A stretch of DNA of 64,000 nt, from contig CM049313.1 of NCBI GenBank assembly GCA_026874595.1, positions 24,608,008 through 24,672,007 of the forward strand, written 5' to 3'. Shown in pieces: positions 36,890-49,038 of the stretch. Every line of letters starts with the position of its first letter. The first letter of the stretch is position 1. The translations under genes and the position numbers were made by a program. The notes under the pieces were generated by a model that searched no databases, was not told the origin of the DNA, and saw nothing but the letters and a program-made list of their open reading frames with translations. Source of the DNA: Sipunculus nudus (lineage: Eukaryota > Annelida > Sipuncula > Golfingiida > Sipunculidae).

Positions 36890-37870
36890 TTGCTGCTCGT
36901 CATCATCAACATGACCGTTACCATCCGTCATCAAGACTCTCATCGCTGTGAATATCACTGTCGCTGTCTGTCATCAGCATCACCGTCACTCTCTGGCATC
37001 AACATTGTCATCGCTGTCAATATCACTGTTGCTGTTTGTCATCGACATCACTGTCACTGTCCATGATCAACATCACTGTCACTGTTCGTCTTCAACATTG
37101 TTACCACCGTCTGTCATCGAAATCACTGTAACTGTCCATCATCAACATTACTGTGACTGTTCGCCATCAACATCACTGTCACTGTCCGTCATCAACATCA
37201 CTGTCACTGTCCGTCATCGACGTCACTGTCCGTCATCAACATCTCTGTCACTGTCCGTCATCACCATCACTGTCACTGTCCGCAATCAACATCATTGCAA
37301 CTCTCCTTCTTAATCAACATCAGTGTCATTATCCGTCATCAACATCACTGTCACTGTCCGTCATTTACATCATTGTCACTGTCCTTCATCAGCATCATTG
37401 TCAATGTCCGTCATTAACATCACTGTCACTGTCCGTCATCAACATCACTGTCATTGTCCCTCAACATCATCACTGTTACTGTCCGTCATCAACATCACTG
37501 TCACTGTCCGTCATTTACATCATCGTCACTCTCCTTCATCAACATCATTGTCACTATCCGTCATCAACATCACTGTCACTGTCCGTCATCAACATCACTG
37601 TCATTGTCCCTCAACATCATCACTGTTACTGTCCGTCATCAACATCACTGTCACTGTCCGTCATCATCACCAGTGTCACTGTCCCTCATCAACATCACTG
37701 CCACTGTGTGTAATCGACATCACTCTCACTTTCCATCCTCAGCATTGTCACCACCGTCCCTCATCGACATCACGGTTCCTGTCCGTCATCAACATCACTG
37801 TCGCTGTGTGGCATCAACATCACTGTCAGTGTCCGTCATAAACATTTTTATCACCGTTTGTCATTGACAA
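36890..37870. repeat. Minisatellite, about 25-bp unit, unit B
   Basis: About 35 units of the type CATCACTGTCACTGTCCGTCA plus TCAA (exact spacing 25 bp at 37171-37196). It expanded relative to unit A (12230-12605). The unit has no stop in any frame and its length is not a multiple of three, so each frame reads the same 25-residue cycle. The 121-186 aa frames here are artefacts. Confidence 0.9.
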
Positions 37871-38596
37871 AATAGTATCATCGGCTGATGCCGGTGTTCA
37901 TTTTCGCTATTTTCCTAAAAAAAATCTTTAAGTTAAAATTGACAATCAAAATGATTAATCGTTATATCAGTTTCTATATAACAATACTAGGGTTTTACCA
38001 TTTCACACTTAGTTAATCCCAGTCTCATTTATGTATCTTTATTTGTTACAATAGAGTTCTGTGGGAACTGTTTAATGGTTGTACTTGCAGGCCGGTCGTG
38101 TGAATAATCCCTCCTCTTCAGGAATTACATGACTGGAATAACCGGGGAATGTGGGCCGAATGAATGAATACAAACACAAAGCAGAGGTTTTATTCCTTAG
38201 AATGTAAATTTATACATTAAATATAGATTGTCGCTCCGGTTTATTAAAGTTAATCTCCGGGTCTGTAATTTATTTATAAAAATTTAATACTTTATAACTC
38301 AAATAACTCGTGACACTGTTACATTTAAGCATTTAAATTATTTGTGTATATAGATTATTATTGGAACAAATGATTCTTGCAAAAAAAGTATGTGTAAAAA
38401 TGCAAAATATACACTTTCGGTTTATAAATGAAGCAATACTTTGTTTCACCACAGTTGATTTGTCTGTTTAATTACACAATGCCAGTGCAATCCTAGTATA
38501 TGTGCCTAGACATGTAACAAGTGTCAGTATACGGGTTATTTGATGATCATATTTTGTTTATAATTCATAGGCCCTATTTTTCGAAGTATACAGGTT

Positions 38597-38740
38597 ATAA
38601 CATGTCAGAATTTTCCTGGAAGTCTACAGCCAGACTTCTACAGCACATTCAGTGAATTCCTGATTTATTTAAGGGTTTAGAAGGATCAAATTACTGGTAT
38701 CATCGATACCGACGTATCTCCTACTTAAAAAGAAAGTGCA
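38597..38740 (+). pseudogene. C1q gene remnant in unit B (3' end of last exon plus 3' UTR)
   Basis: Reads ITCQNFPGSLQPDFYSTF then SEFLIY, the end of a C1q head, followed by UTR-like sequence shared with copy B (ATCAAATTACTGG, CATCGATACCGAC). Unlike the unit A remnant it has no premature stop, but FSGF is FSEF and the rest of the gene is missing upstream. Homologous to 12659-12850, so the relic predates duplication of the two units. Confidence 0.78.
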
Positions 38741-41640
38741 AAAAAAATTACCGCCAGCATCCTTAAATCTTCCAGAACAATAAATTTATGCCAAGAAATG
38801 CGAAATATCGGAATGGTTTTCAAATATTGCGGCTCGTCTAAGATACCTCTTAAACATATACAAAAACGTCATATTGAACAAATAAGACTGAAATACTGAG
38901 GCCTGTAAATGCAAATTATACACTATGAGTCTATAAATGAGCCAACATTTTGCTTCACCACCTTTTATTTGTCTGTATAATTTCAAAGTTTCAGTGCAAT
39001 TCCAGTATATGTGCCTAGACCTAGTTATCTCCTGAAGTTTAAAATAGATGCGCTGAAATGCTAGGAGTGACGTATTAAGGTCGCCAATCAAAGTGCCTGC
39101 TTGGCCACGTGACTTATTACTAGGACTCTATATCTAAACCCCATCATGCGGTACCAACTATCAGCTGACAGAGCACCATTGCAGATCGAGGAGCTGGAAA
39201 ACACGAGTGACTATACAGTACCCAAAGCCGAGAATCAAACCTGCTTACCTAAATGAGAATACGTACAATTAAAGTAAGTAGGCCTACCTGCAAGCTGTAG
39301 TATCTGCACACATGGCTGTTTACTCCTTTCAGGTTTTTTGTTGAGGTAACAGCTTCCTTCTTTCACTTAACATATTCATACCTAAGTTTAGTCTGTAGTT
39401 TAGCCATCAAAACATGACTAGCTAGGAGTTTTGTAAATCAATGGACAGGACCTTGGAGTCATGATTCCAGTCACAATTAAAGTCTTTCCGAAGGTCGGAT
39501 CAAAATATTGGCTGAATGGAAGTATTACAAATAAAACCAGTAACAAGTCGTGTTTCCTTTCTATTAAGATTGAATATATGCTTTAAAGGCGGAGTCAGGT
39601 CCAAAATACCTCTTCTCTTTTCCTCAGCACCATTTTTCGTGGGAATAGCGATCGTAAGGTTTAGCTGCCGCCATAGCGGCGTCCGAAATTAGTCCCCATA
39701 GGGACGATTCATGTTTTATAATAAATATAAGCACATGTCTCTCTAAATATTAATGCAAAAAAGGCGTCTTCTTCATGTTACTATATAATATTGACTTGTA
39801 CCTGACGTTATTATGAAAAACTTATTCTTCATCGGCAACACAGTGTATAAATCTGCGCTGGTTGTAAGTCTGGAGCCCTCCCGTTTACGAGAGAATGTGT
39901 TGAATTGAGTGATATTTGAGCAATTTTGAATTGCCTGTGTTATCAATTAACACAGCATGAATGCAGGTAAATTTACTTTAGATGTGATTATTTGTAATTC
40001 TTGATATGGGATGTGGTAACTTATTTCATCAAATTGTGAAAATAACGATATGCCAGGCACAGAATTATGAATGCGGTCAGTTATGGCAAGTACATGTACT
40101 TAATCGATTCGAACCCTATATATATAAAGCTTGTCCTCTCATCCCAACGCCTCAATAATTTGGTATAAACGTTCGGATGACAGGCTGGCGTTACCGTACG
40201 TTACGCTAGAGGCTTTTTGCCAGTCTTTCATCTTCCTTTCGGATCTGCAAAATGCAGGTACATATTCGCCAGGTTAAATATTCGCCATTTCCGCTTCTTT
40301 AGTGATTCGCGGAGGTCTCTATTTCTCGTTTATCATACAGTATCGTACAAAATGTAGCTAATCATTATTAAAACATTTACCTAACATGCACGCAAAATCT
40401 TATAACACTTCTAAGAGTAGCTAAGGGAATACCGAGCAAGTGGAAAATTCTTCATGCAATAATGGCAGGTATACAAAAGAATTGATATTATTTAACCTGT
40501 CATCTTGAAATTAGTTATAGCATGAAATGTATGCTAATATTGAACCAACCGACACAATGTACGTGTGATTAAATCGAGGCTATTGTGCAGATATGAAACC
40601 ATAGCGAATAAAAGCCAACCACAGCATTCCTGCAACGAGGCTCAGATTCAGCCCCCCCCCCCCCCCTTGAATTATGAAATATGGGAACATGCACGCTTAA
40701 TGCCGAATAATTGCCCCAACTTTTCCCCATAACATCCTACATTTCATCACCGTGAGAGGGGTATAGATGTAAGCAAATGCGCTTTCATTTGTCTGTCCCT
40801 GTATGATGTAAATCTGAAACAGCTGTATTTAATATTCGATTGGTAAATTACTCTTTTAACTGGATGGGTGATGCCAAGGTGAGTGGTGTTTATATATGGT
40901 TGTTTAAAGTAAGTTTCAGGTGAAACCGCAGAGTAACCGCAGCTAAGGAGGTCAAACTTTGCACTCCTGTTTGTTCGTTAGATGTTCTTTTTAACGCCTC
41001 GCAAAATTGCCCAAAGATGCTACTGAACAGTTTCCAGAGAAATTCTTTAAGGTCAAAACAGAACCCATTTGTGCGAATCCGGATAAAACATTTCAATACA
41101 GCACCATACCTAATACATGCAGATAGTCATTATTTTTCTTACCGCTAGCCACTCACCTTTTCATACTAGGTGCGGGTAGGTAAGCGGTCATTCTTTAAAC
41201 ACACCCTTCAATGTGACCTGTGTTACTGTCATAATTCTTTGAAACATTTCGTTGGTTCTCATATCAAAAGTTGAAATGTCACGACTTGTGTTTACTTGTT
41301 GATTGCTTTCCCCGTGCATCACCTTTCTTACGATGTTTCTGACTGTATTTCATCATGTGCTGTCAGTATAACAACCATTCACCGTGAACAGTTGTTAAAT
41401 CATGTGCAGTTGACATTTTCTACAAGATGGAACATTATTTTCCGAAATTTACCTTTGTACTCACGAAGATATTTATACCAGGGATTATATCGGGAAATCG
41501 GGTAAATGAGTTATCTTAATTTCCTAATGTGTATATATATGTTAACATACAGTGCAGACTAGCAATTAACACATGTGGTGTGTAAGTGTCATTAAGTGAA
41601 CATTCATTTGACTAGTTATGAATTCACTCATAAATTTTGT
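38741..41640. other. Duplicated upstream region of C1q copy B
   Basis: Collinear with 12851-15964. Holds the TATA-like sequence at 40117 and possible 5' exon donors. Otherwise no gene. The minus-strand frames at 38786 and 40890 do not keep frame with unit A. Confidence 0.45.
40117..40128 (+). promoter_or_regulatory. Candidate TATA box upstream of C1q copy B
   Basis: CCTATATATATAAAG followed about 15-20 bp later by a pyrimidine-rich TCCTCTCATCCC that could be an initiator. It lies 1.5 kb upstream of the ATG, which fits a gene whose first exon is non-coding (an acceptor sits just before the ATG). A possible donor (AAATGCAG|gtacat) is at about 40258. All inference; RNA data would be needed. Confidence 0.3.
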
Positions 41641-41666
41641 ATATGTATTCTGTTTTGTCACAGATT

Positions 41667-42697
41667 ATGAAGCTACCACAAATACTTCTAGTCATCATTC
41701 TTTTATGGACCAGCGCTGAAGCCAGACCTGAAGAATATCAGGATACCGAAAGCAAAAACACAATCAAAGAGCAGGTATTTAATCAGGTATCACATTTTGT
41801 TTAAATCTTCCAAAAAGAGATATGTTCAAAATATTTACAAAAGTAAGCCATATTTATCATATCTCAAATGACAACATGGTGCGATGAGTATAACTTACTT
41901 GACTTACTAGTATAATGGAAATATATCACTTTAACTACCAATAAGGCTACCAGTTGTTGAAAAATACCTCATGTACTGAATTAGGTGAAAGTTGTGTTTC
42001 GGTATGCATTTACTAACTGAGACAAACATTATTTCCAACAGGAGCTACAAGCACGGTCAGTGAAATGTGGAGACTGCCGAGCATCAGGTAATGTCCTAGA
42101 TCATTTAATAGGCGCGGCTTCTTTAAACAAATACTTTTTATTTTATTTCTAAGCATGAACCGACCATCTTAATTTGAAAAAAAATCTTATTTCTTGTATT
42201 TGTAAAGCAAATTCGCAAACATCTATTCAGGGATATATTACTGCTTTTTACGACGTTTACACTACAAGGTTACAAGCTGCACTACAAGGTTACTATACGA
42301 CATTACCTTCATTTCAGTCGTGGCCTTTCATGTCTCATATGAGGGACACGCTATCCAGTATGGAAATCATCCTATTCGAGTACCGTACAACAGAGTGAAG
42401 CTCAACCGAGGTAATGGGTATAAGCCATCGATCCACGTGTTTATCGCTCCAAGGGCTGGATTCTATTTCTTCCAGGTGACTGGACTGAGCGGCAGACAAA
42501 CGGGGTGCCTGCGACTGAAGAAAAATGCAGCCTTGGTAGGAATCGGCTGGGGACAAGGAACATACGAAACCATGGCCATAACTTCAGTCATGATGCTGAG
42601 AAAAGGGGACTCAGCTGAAGTTATAACATGTCAGAATTACCCTGGGAGCCTGTGGCCCTACTCCTACAACACATTCAGTGGATTCCTGATCTTCTAA
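41667..42697 (+). CDS. Secreted globular C1q-domain protein, copy B (three coding exons)
   Basis: Seen: exons 41667-41774 (108 nt), 42042-42087 (46 nt) and 42318-42697 (TAA at 42695), same phases as copy A, about 177 aa. The signal peptide is cleaner than in A (MKLPQILLVIILLWTSAEA). The second exon keeps KCGDCRAS. The C1q head runs from VVAFHVSYEG to FSGFLIF with the conserved FIAPRAGFYFF core and two core Cys (GCLRL, VITCQ). Alternative donor at 41786 would add four residues. An acceptor (tgtcacag, 41663) precedes the ATG, so the 5' UTR is spliced. Exon 1 differs from copy A at about 11 of 108 bases. A 31-residue stretch around the FIAPRAG core is identical, whereas the loops after GCL are strongly diverged. 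Known: C1q-head proteins act as soluble recognition molecules. Inferred: tandem duplicate with diversified ligand loops. AATAAA at 43062 is a likely poly(A) signal. Confidence 0.9.
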
Positions 42698-43061
42698 AGA
42701 AATCAGAACGATCAAATCACTGGCATCATCGATACCGACCCATCTCCTACTTAAAAGACAAAATGTACAAAGCAATTTACCTGTAGCATCCTTCTTCTTT
42801 TAGAGTGATAAGCACCTCCATGTTCCTTTGGATGACGAGAAAATGTAAAATATTCATTTTTTTCAAAAACTTTCGGATAGTCTAAGATACCTGCGCTTTT
42901 TATGACATACACTAAAGCATCAAGTAAATTTTAACAGCTTATTTGATGTGACAGTGAAAATTTCTCCGAAGGATATTTTCATATTCAAACAAACACACTG
43001 GCATACTAAATTCTTCGTTTGTTCTTATGTTTATGTATGGATTTGTCAGCTGATTTATCGA

Positions 43062-43067
43062 AATAAA
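43062..43067 (+). promoter_or_regulatory. Poly(A) signal of C1q copy B
   Basis: AATAAA about 365 bp past the stop of copy B, at the position homologous to the signal of copy A. Conservation between the two units supports it modestly, because the whole region is duplicated. Confidence 0.55.
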
Positions 43068-43605
43068 GCGCTTTCCTGACGACCTTGTTTGTTTTCTCTA
43101 TAACATAAATATGTGAACTAATTCTTTGATGTGTGTCAGAATGTATGTATCTCTTAGTTTTGTACAGATACCAATGACCTAACAGCTATATAAAATATCG
43201 CGTTTAGTGAATAGTTTGAAATTGCACCGAGTGAACCTTAAAGGAGCCCATTTTGTTTTCTGACGTGTATTAAATGAAGATTGAAATGAAACTGTTGAAC
43301 CTTTCATAAAGATCCTAAGGTGCATATGTCATCCGAATTCTTTATACCGACGTGTTGATAACGTGAGGCGGAGGGATGGGGGTTAAAATGGCCGCCAATA
43401 GTAATCCAAATCAGTAAAACCAGTATTGCAAATGACAAAAGATGGCTTTGTTTCATAAGTTGTTTCATCTGCTTTTATCAGGAACAAGTGACCCTTAAAC
43501 TTCTTCACATGCGCAGGCAACCACCTCTCGTCACATGTTCGTATACACTTACAAGTTACAGTGATTATTTCCAGGTCAGTTGAGATTAGTCCATTTTGGA
43601 AATAT

Positions 43606-44030
43606 GAGCCTCCCGTTATGAAGGTAACCACAGTACGCGTTTCTGTAAAAATGCCTCACAGGTTGAGACATCTGGTGGCCAGTTTTAGAAGTTCCATATA
43701 CCGTGAAAATGACATGCACACCCTGTATTTTTGAAGCAAAATAAAATTGCTGGAGTTGAGCTTTAGTTTGAGGTATCACATAATGCCAAACACTCGACAG
43801 AAAACAAAACTTTCTCTAGTGCTCCAACACGTTCACGGTATATGATAATATATAAGGCCTGGAAATACTTCCGTCTAACCTATATACCCGTCAAGGTGCC
43901 TTACAACAACTTTTCACAGCAGGCATTCCCTGCAGTTCTCTCATTTATATTTGCAATAAAGAATAAAGCAACTGAATGACTGGCTTTAAAGACATAAATA
44001 CAAGAGGAGAGAAATGGAAGAAGTGTATTA

Positions 44031-44084
<54 letters not shown>

Positions 44085-44410
44085 ATGCTATATATTTTAG
44101 TGTCATGTAAATTGAAATTATATAAAATGAAATAGTGCTTTCTCGTAAAATGCATTCCAAACCATCGAGACATAAAACGTTTAGGCTTATATAAAATCAT
44201 GCCTTAAACGTGTCGTGTACAAAAGTTTTCATCTCATGATTACTTTACACACAGTACAGTCATTTTGTAAAATGACCTCACACAAATTGAAACAAAAGCT
44301 ATCCCATTTGCTTTGTACCCCAGAAGGTTTCCTTTTGAACATATGAAACGTCTTAAGATATTCTCCTTGGGGAAAGTAGTGAAATTCTGGAATATCTAAA
44401 ATGGCCTCCA
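43606..44410. other. Region between unit B and the 12.2-kb element
   Basis: Contains an (AT)n tract at 44034-44080. Minus-strand frames of 60-99 aa (43576-44411) show no known domain. No gene can be supported. Confidence 0.45.
44034..44080. repeat. (AT)n microsatellite
   Basis: Pure AT run between unit B and the 12.2-kb element. It creates the Tyr-Ile stretch in a minus-strand frame. Confidence 0.95.
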
Positions 44411-44717
44411 CACTCTAAAAACAGTGTTTAGCATTTAAGCACATCTGGAACATGTTTAATCCTACACACGTTTAGGAATGTGTTTTAAAGCAAAACATAT
44501 ATAAGTCCACTAGAAACGAAATGTGTCATATTGCAAAACACGTTAAGCAGCGTTACATGTCTGACAAAATGTTTAGCCTAACAATTATATAGGGTTATAT
44601 AAAAGCAAATTTTTATGCTAAACACAATGCTAAACACCTCGAATGCTAAACACAATGGTGCGACCCGTTCTAATGTTAAACGTGTTCCCCTTTCCCCGGA
44701 CGAGAGGACCTGAGTTT

Positions 44718-44755
44718 GACAGCCCCCCCCCCCCCCCCCCCCCCACACACACACC
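44718..44755. repeat. Poly-C / (CA) tract
   Basis: Run of about 25 C followed by CACACACAC. The Gly-rich minus-strand frames across it are artefacts. Confidence 0.9.
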
Positions 44756-44876
44756 TCCCTTTTCAAAATCCTGTTGCTTCTGATAGTAGAATCGTTTTTT
44801 ATTTGTTATGCAAATAATATATGAGTTTTGTCCGGCCAAAAAATAAACGAAAAAAAAAAGAATAAATAAAATCAAT

Positions 44877-44941
44877 TATTAATTTTACCCCCCCCCCCCC
44901 CCCTTCCGCCACCGTGGCGGAAGGGGGGGGTAAAATTAAAA
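44877..44941. repeat. Near-perfect palindrome with poly-C/poly-G arms
   Basis: ATTTTACCCCCC... CCTTCCGCCAC then GTGGCGGAAGGGGGGGGGTA, AAATT: two arms of about 28 bp separated by one base, able to form a hairpin. The C run is longer than the G run. Confidence 0.85.
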
Positions 44942-45052
44942 CCTTAGTGCCAACAGCGTGGCATGTTACGTAGGCCTATGTATCTACTTTTACAATTGTT
45001 TCACATTCAGAACCGTTTTTTAAGTACAAGTGCACGGGGGCAGACGGACGGT

Positions 45053-45060
45053 TATAAATA
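45053..45060 (+). promoter_or_regulatory. Candidate TATA box of the 12.2-kb element's gene
   Basis: GGTTATAAATAAC in a relatively GC-rich stretch near the left end of the element. The following 170 bp end in TATTG|gtaagt (donor at 45229), suggesting a first exon of about 45085-45228. Position and donor fit a promoter; no independent proof. Confidence 0.45.
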
Positions 45061-45084
45061 ACAGTCAGGCTGGTGTCGTCACCG

Positions 45085-45378
45085 CGGGCAGTGCTGATTG
45101 GTTGTTGCTGCTGACGACCCCGCGCCTTTCGGATTCAGTTTGAGAAGTCGGCATCAGTTGTTGATCAGAGCGGAAGTAGGCCTACCGTTTCTACTCGGTG
45201 CATTCTAAATTTCTTTCTTCATGTATTGGTAAGTATATTGTTCTTCCTGTCACTTGCTGTTTCAAATTGTTTGTGCAGAATATTGAGACTAATCGCACTG
45301 ACAGAGGGAAGCGAGGATGTTATTAAGTTGTTCTCAACTCCAGAACTGGGTGCATTGTTCACCAGATGGATTCGGGTC
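45085..45378 (+). CDS. Possible 5' exons of the element-borne gene
   Basis: Probable first exon ends at 45228 (TTG|gtaagta). An exon-like stretch follows acceptor tttgtgcag at 45276: read in its open frame it gives ILRLIALTEGSEDVIKLF then STPELGALFTRWIR. Joining the two at the obvious borders creates TGA, so exon 1 may be non-coding or another border is used. A pearl-like element begins at 45380, just after GGATTCGGGTCAT, so the original 3' border may be displaced. Which protein family this belongs to is unclear. Confidence 0.35.
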
Positions 45379-45379
45379 A

Positions 45380-47258
45380 TTTTTAGCTCAGCTGACTATA
45401 AGTCATCTGAGCTATAGTCGTGGTCCTTTGTCCGTCGTGCGTCCGTCCGTTAACAGGGCACGTTTTAAAACCGTTGGACCTACGAATCCAAAACTTTGCA
45501 TACCATTAGATGTCCCCAAAATCTCCTACCATACCGAAAATTGGGTCATTAGGACTTCGTTCCTTTGAGATATTAAGGAAAAACCTCCGTTTTCCATTAA
45601 AAAGCCATTGTTACGCTTCAAGGCTGCCTAAAATCAAAACCACTGATCTGTTTTTGTTCATATTTAGTATTCCTTTTCTTCCATACATTTTTTATGAACA
45701 TACCAAAAATTAGTCCGTATTGGGTATTATTTTGAAGTTATGGGCCCAAATATAATGCAATTTTTAAAAAATCAGGAAATATATTTACTCACCTAACATG
45801 AGAATTGCTGAAGCTGGAGACTTTTTTCAGGAATATAACTTTATTAATCAAGATTCAATTGTTTACCCCAAAATTAGATCTGAATTTTGCAAATTTGTCA
45901 AGTTATTAGCATAAATAAAAAATCAATACCTTAAATTTTGTCCAACTTTGGCAATGGCACGTTTTTTCCCTGTAAGCACTGTTGATTTAATTTTCACAAC
46001 ATATGTACATAAGGATTTAATCTTTTAAAATCTGAAATTTCAAATGAAATGATTGAAAAGAGTAACTTTTATTCAAGTTTCCATACACCATGTCAAGTGT
46101 TGTTTACATCTAGCCCACCTGGCAGTACAGCCTTCACTTGCATTATGTAACTGACCCCAGGCAGCTTGCCTTGGCTCAGCTTGGCCACTACTAGCAAGCT
46201 TCCCCTCTGCCCTGCACCCCCCCCCCCCCCCCGATGGTGCATCACTAGATGAATGTTATAATTTTCTGTTTTTTATTTTATTTTTGGCTATGCTACATTT
46301 TAGATTTTGTATTGTACCACCAGGGTTACAATGATTAAAGAGCACATTGAATTGTGTTCACAAAGTGGTGTATTGGTATGAAAGTATGGATGTTCATCAA
46401 ATAAGTAATTCCTTACTTTAGAAAAGTAAAAACTTCACCAGGTGTGAAATTGACTATTAATTCCAGTAATAAATTATAGCTGAGATAGTAATTAGCACAA
46501 TGATATTGTTTGTCCCTAATTCAACTAACAGTGTGTATACTTTATTTGAAAAGATGTTTTTATTTTATCAAATTTACTGAATCTTTTATTTCAATTCAGT
46601 GAATAAAATTAAGCATGTACTGAAAACTCAAATGTGCAAAACTTTTTAATAGTGATTCAAGGAATAATCTTGTAGATGCCATGTTGTGGCATTATTTTCT
46701 TTTAAATTCATTTTAAACATTTGTGATTTTAAATAATAATATATATGTGTATGCATAATATGACCAAAATGAGCTACACTCTGGATATATAATGCTTGCA
46801 ACTTAGAATTCTAATATTTTAACTTATATTTTCAGTTTTTTTTATTACAAATTTTAAAACTTGTAAATAAAAAAAATGAATCGGATAAAAACTATTAATG
46901 GAAAAAGTTGATATGCTAAAAAAAATGGCTTATATATAAACCTAAATGCATTATTCTCTTGAAAGTGAAATAAGGGTATTAGTCCATTCTGTCAAATTTC
47001 CTGTCCATCTGTAAATTTTTCATTTGCATCACAGTATCTCAAAACTGTTACTGTTTTTCTTCATGACAGTCTTGTCAGAGTATTAGTTTGCAATCATATA
47101 TTTAGAAATTTACTATAACCAAGTAGGAGGGCCCCTTTCCTCTTAGCTTCTCATATGCTTATATAAATGAAAAACATTACAATGGAATATTTTGCATATT
47201 TTGCATTTGCAAAAATGTTTCAAACTTCAGCTGAGCGCCGTGACCCATGGGTCCCTTG
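45380..47258 (+). mobile_element. Pearl-like element
   Basis: Head TTTTAGCTCAGCTGACTATAAGTC plus GTCCGTCGTGCGTCCGTCCG; tail CTTCAGCTGAGCGCCGTGACCC and GGGTCCCTTG. The interior is a different core (CCAAAATCTCCTACCATACC...), shared with 48262-49038. It holds a poly-C run at 46208 and no coding capacity. Confidence 0.75.
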
Positions 47259-48261
47259 CTCTACTTTGATACTGTACTTGACTGGTCATTCAGTCACCCT
47301 GGTTCTAACCTGATACGATCATTTTGCACCATGCTGCTGCCACTGGTCTCAACTGCTTAACTGGTCATTTGGCCTGCTCGGCCAATTCTGCCTCCATATT
47401 TTAATCTGAGATATTAATTACCCTCGAGGGGGAGGGGAAGGTGTGCACGGTGTGGATTTTCTTTTAAAATACGTGCTCAAAATTGCCATTTCTGTGAGTA
47501 TTTTTCTTATAAAATAAGCTCTAATCACAGAACATAATTGCTTGTTTTACCCACATGGTTTGATGGTAACTAAGGCCTAAAAAAAAAGTTCGTTGTTTCC
47601 GATTAGAGTGGTGAAAAATTTAGAGTAGGTAGGTAGGGAATTTATTTTATTTTTAATATTTTTTTTAGACCCAATATAAAACAGGCTTTTTAGAAGAAAA
47701 TATCCATTACCAAGCTGGAAACTAGGCCACTGATAGGCTATTCCTTGGGAAAGGAAGCAAAACCTCTGTTTTCCATTAAAATACTTATTTTCACATTTCA
47801 AGACCGCCATTTTTCAAAAACACTAGTGTTATTTTTTTCCTTATTTGGCATATAGAATTTTGAATGTGTATCTGATGTATGCATAATTTCTTGAACAAAA
47901 GCCTTTGGACAGACAGCCTTTGTTTTCAGTTATAAACCTACTTTATCACATATAGACTTCCATTCATCAAAAGCACTGGTGTTATTTTGTGTGATGAGCA
48001 TAAATGTTAATCAGTATTTCCTGTGTATATGCTTGAAATTACATGTAAACTGTTACTTATAAAACCATGTAAATAGAATATTATTGATTTACTCTTGATC
48101 TGTGGTCTGATTTATCTCAGAATTGTAAGGTGTCCCCCTCCCCAAATATAAGGGTTGTCTTCTCAGTCATGGCACGTGTCAGTTTTGACCCCTGTAACAG
48201 AAATTCATATTTTGATTTGCAGTAGAATTTTACCAATTTTGATCTCAACCCAGTAAGACAT
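47259..48261. other. Element interior without recognised gene
   Basis: AT-rich. The 77-aa minus frame at 47577 has no recognisable domain. Could hold undetected exons of the element-borne gene. Confidence 0.4.
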
Positions 48262-49038
48262 TTTTTTAGCTCAGCTGACTATAAGTCATCTCATCTATAG
48301 TCTTTGTCTGTGTCTGTTACACTGGCAAGTTTTGAAACCATTGGACCTGCGAATCCAAACTTTGGCATAAATGTCCCCAGAATCTCCTACCATACTGAAA
48401 ATTGGGTCAATGCGATGTTGTTCCTTTGAGATATTAATGAGAAACCTCAATTTTTTATTAAAAACTCATTGTTACACTAAAAAACTGCCTGTTGTCAAAA
48501 CCACTGATCCGTTTTTTTATCAAATTGTATATACATACTCCCCTATATTTTTCCTTTGTAAATACCAGGAACCAGGTCAGTATTATGTAATATCTAGAGG
48601 TTATGGGCCTGAACATAATGCAATGTGTAAAAAATCAAGAACGATATTTAGTCACCTAACCTGAGAATAGCTATAGCTATAGATTTTTGTTCAGGGATAT
48701 AAATATTTATTTATTCAAAATTCAATTCTATATAAATAATAAGATTAATTTTGTAAATGTTTTAAGTTATTAACATAAAAATAAAATCAGCACAAAGAAT
48801 TTTGCTAATTTGTACTGTGACTTATTTTTTACCTGTACGTATTTTTGATTTAATTTTCACAGTATGTAAATGTAAGTATTTAATCTGTTAAAATCTTAAA
48901 TTTAAAAATTAAAGCTAAAAAATTAGGTTGGTTATTGAATTTAAAAAAAAAGAAGTAATAAAAAGATAAAAAATTGGCTCCCTGCACTTGGTTCTGCAAA
49001 AAGGTATGTGAAAAATAACCTTTTGTTGGCCTAAGCAA
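48262..49038 (+). mobile_element. Pearl-like element, 3'-incomplete
   Basis: Head TTTTTTTAGCTCAGCTGACTATAAGTC. Its core (AATCCAAACTTTGGCATAAATG, CCCCAGAATCTCCTACCATAC) matches the element at 45380. It runs into the next head at 49039 without the usual tail. Confidence 0.65.

Larger units (their letters stand above)
21612..43605 (+). repeat. Segmental duplication unit B
   Basis: Second copy of the unit at 6315-20870, about 7.4 kb longer because it holds a hAT element, two extra solo LTRs (one carrying a 3.3-kb insertion) and a SINE carrying a 6.25-kb insertion. It lacks the roughly 2.8-kb central segment of the pearl-like element at 6915-10303. C1q exon 1 is about 90% identical between the units, so the duplication is not recent. 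Confidence 0.85.

Noticed and set aside
36948-37867. Overlapping frames of 121-186 aa, rich in Ser/His/Cys/Thr
   Set aside because: They are the same 25-bp minisatellite read in different frames; no start context, domain or splice logic.
44578-44875. Gly-rich minus-strand frames
   Set aside because: Created by the poly-C/(CA) tract at 44718.
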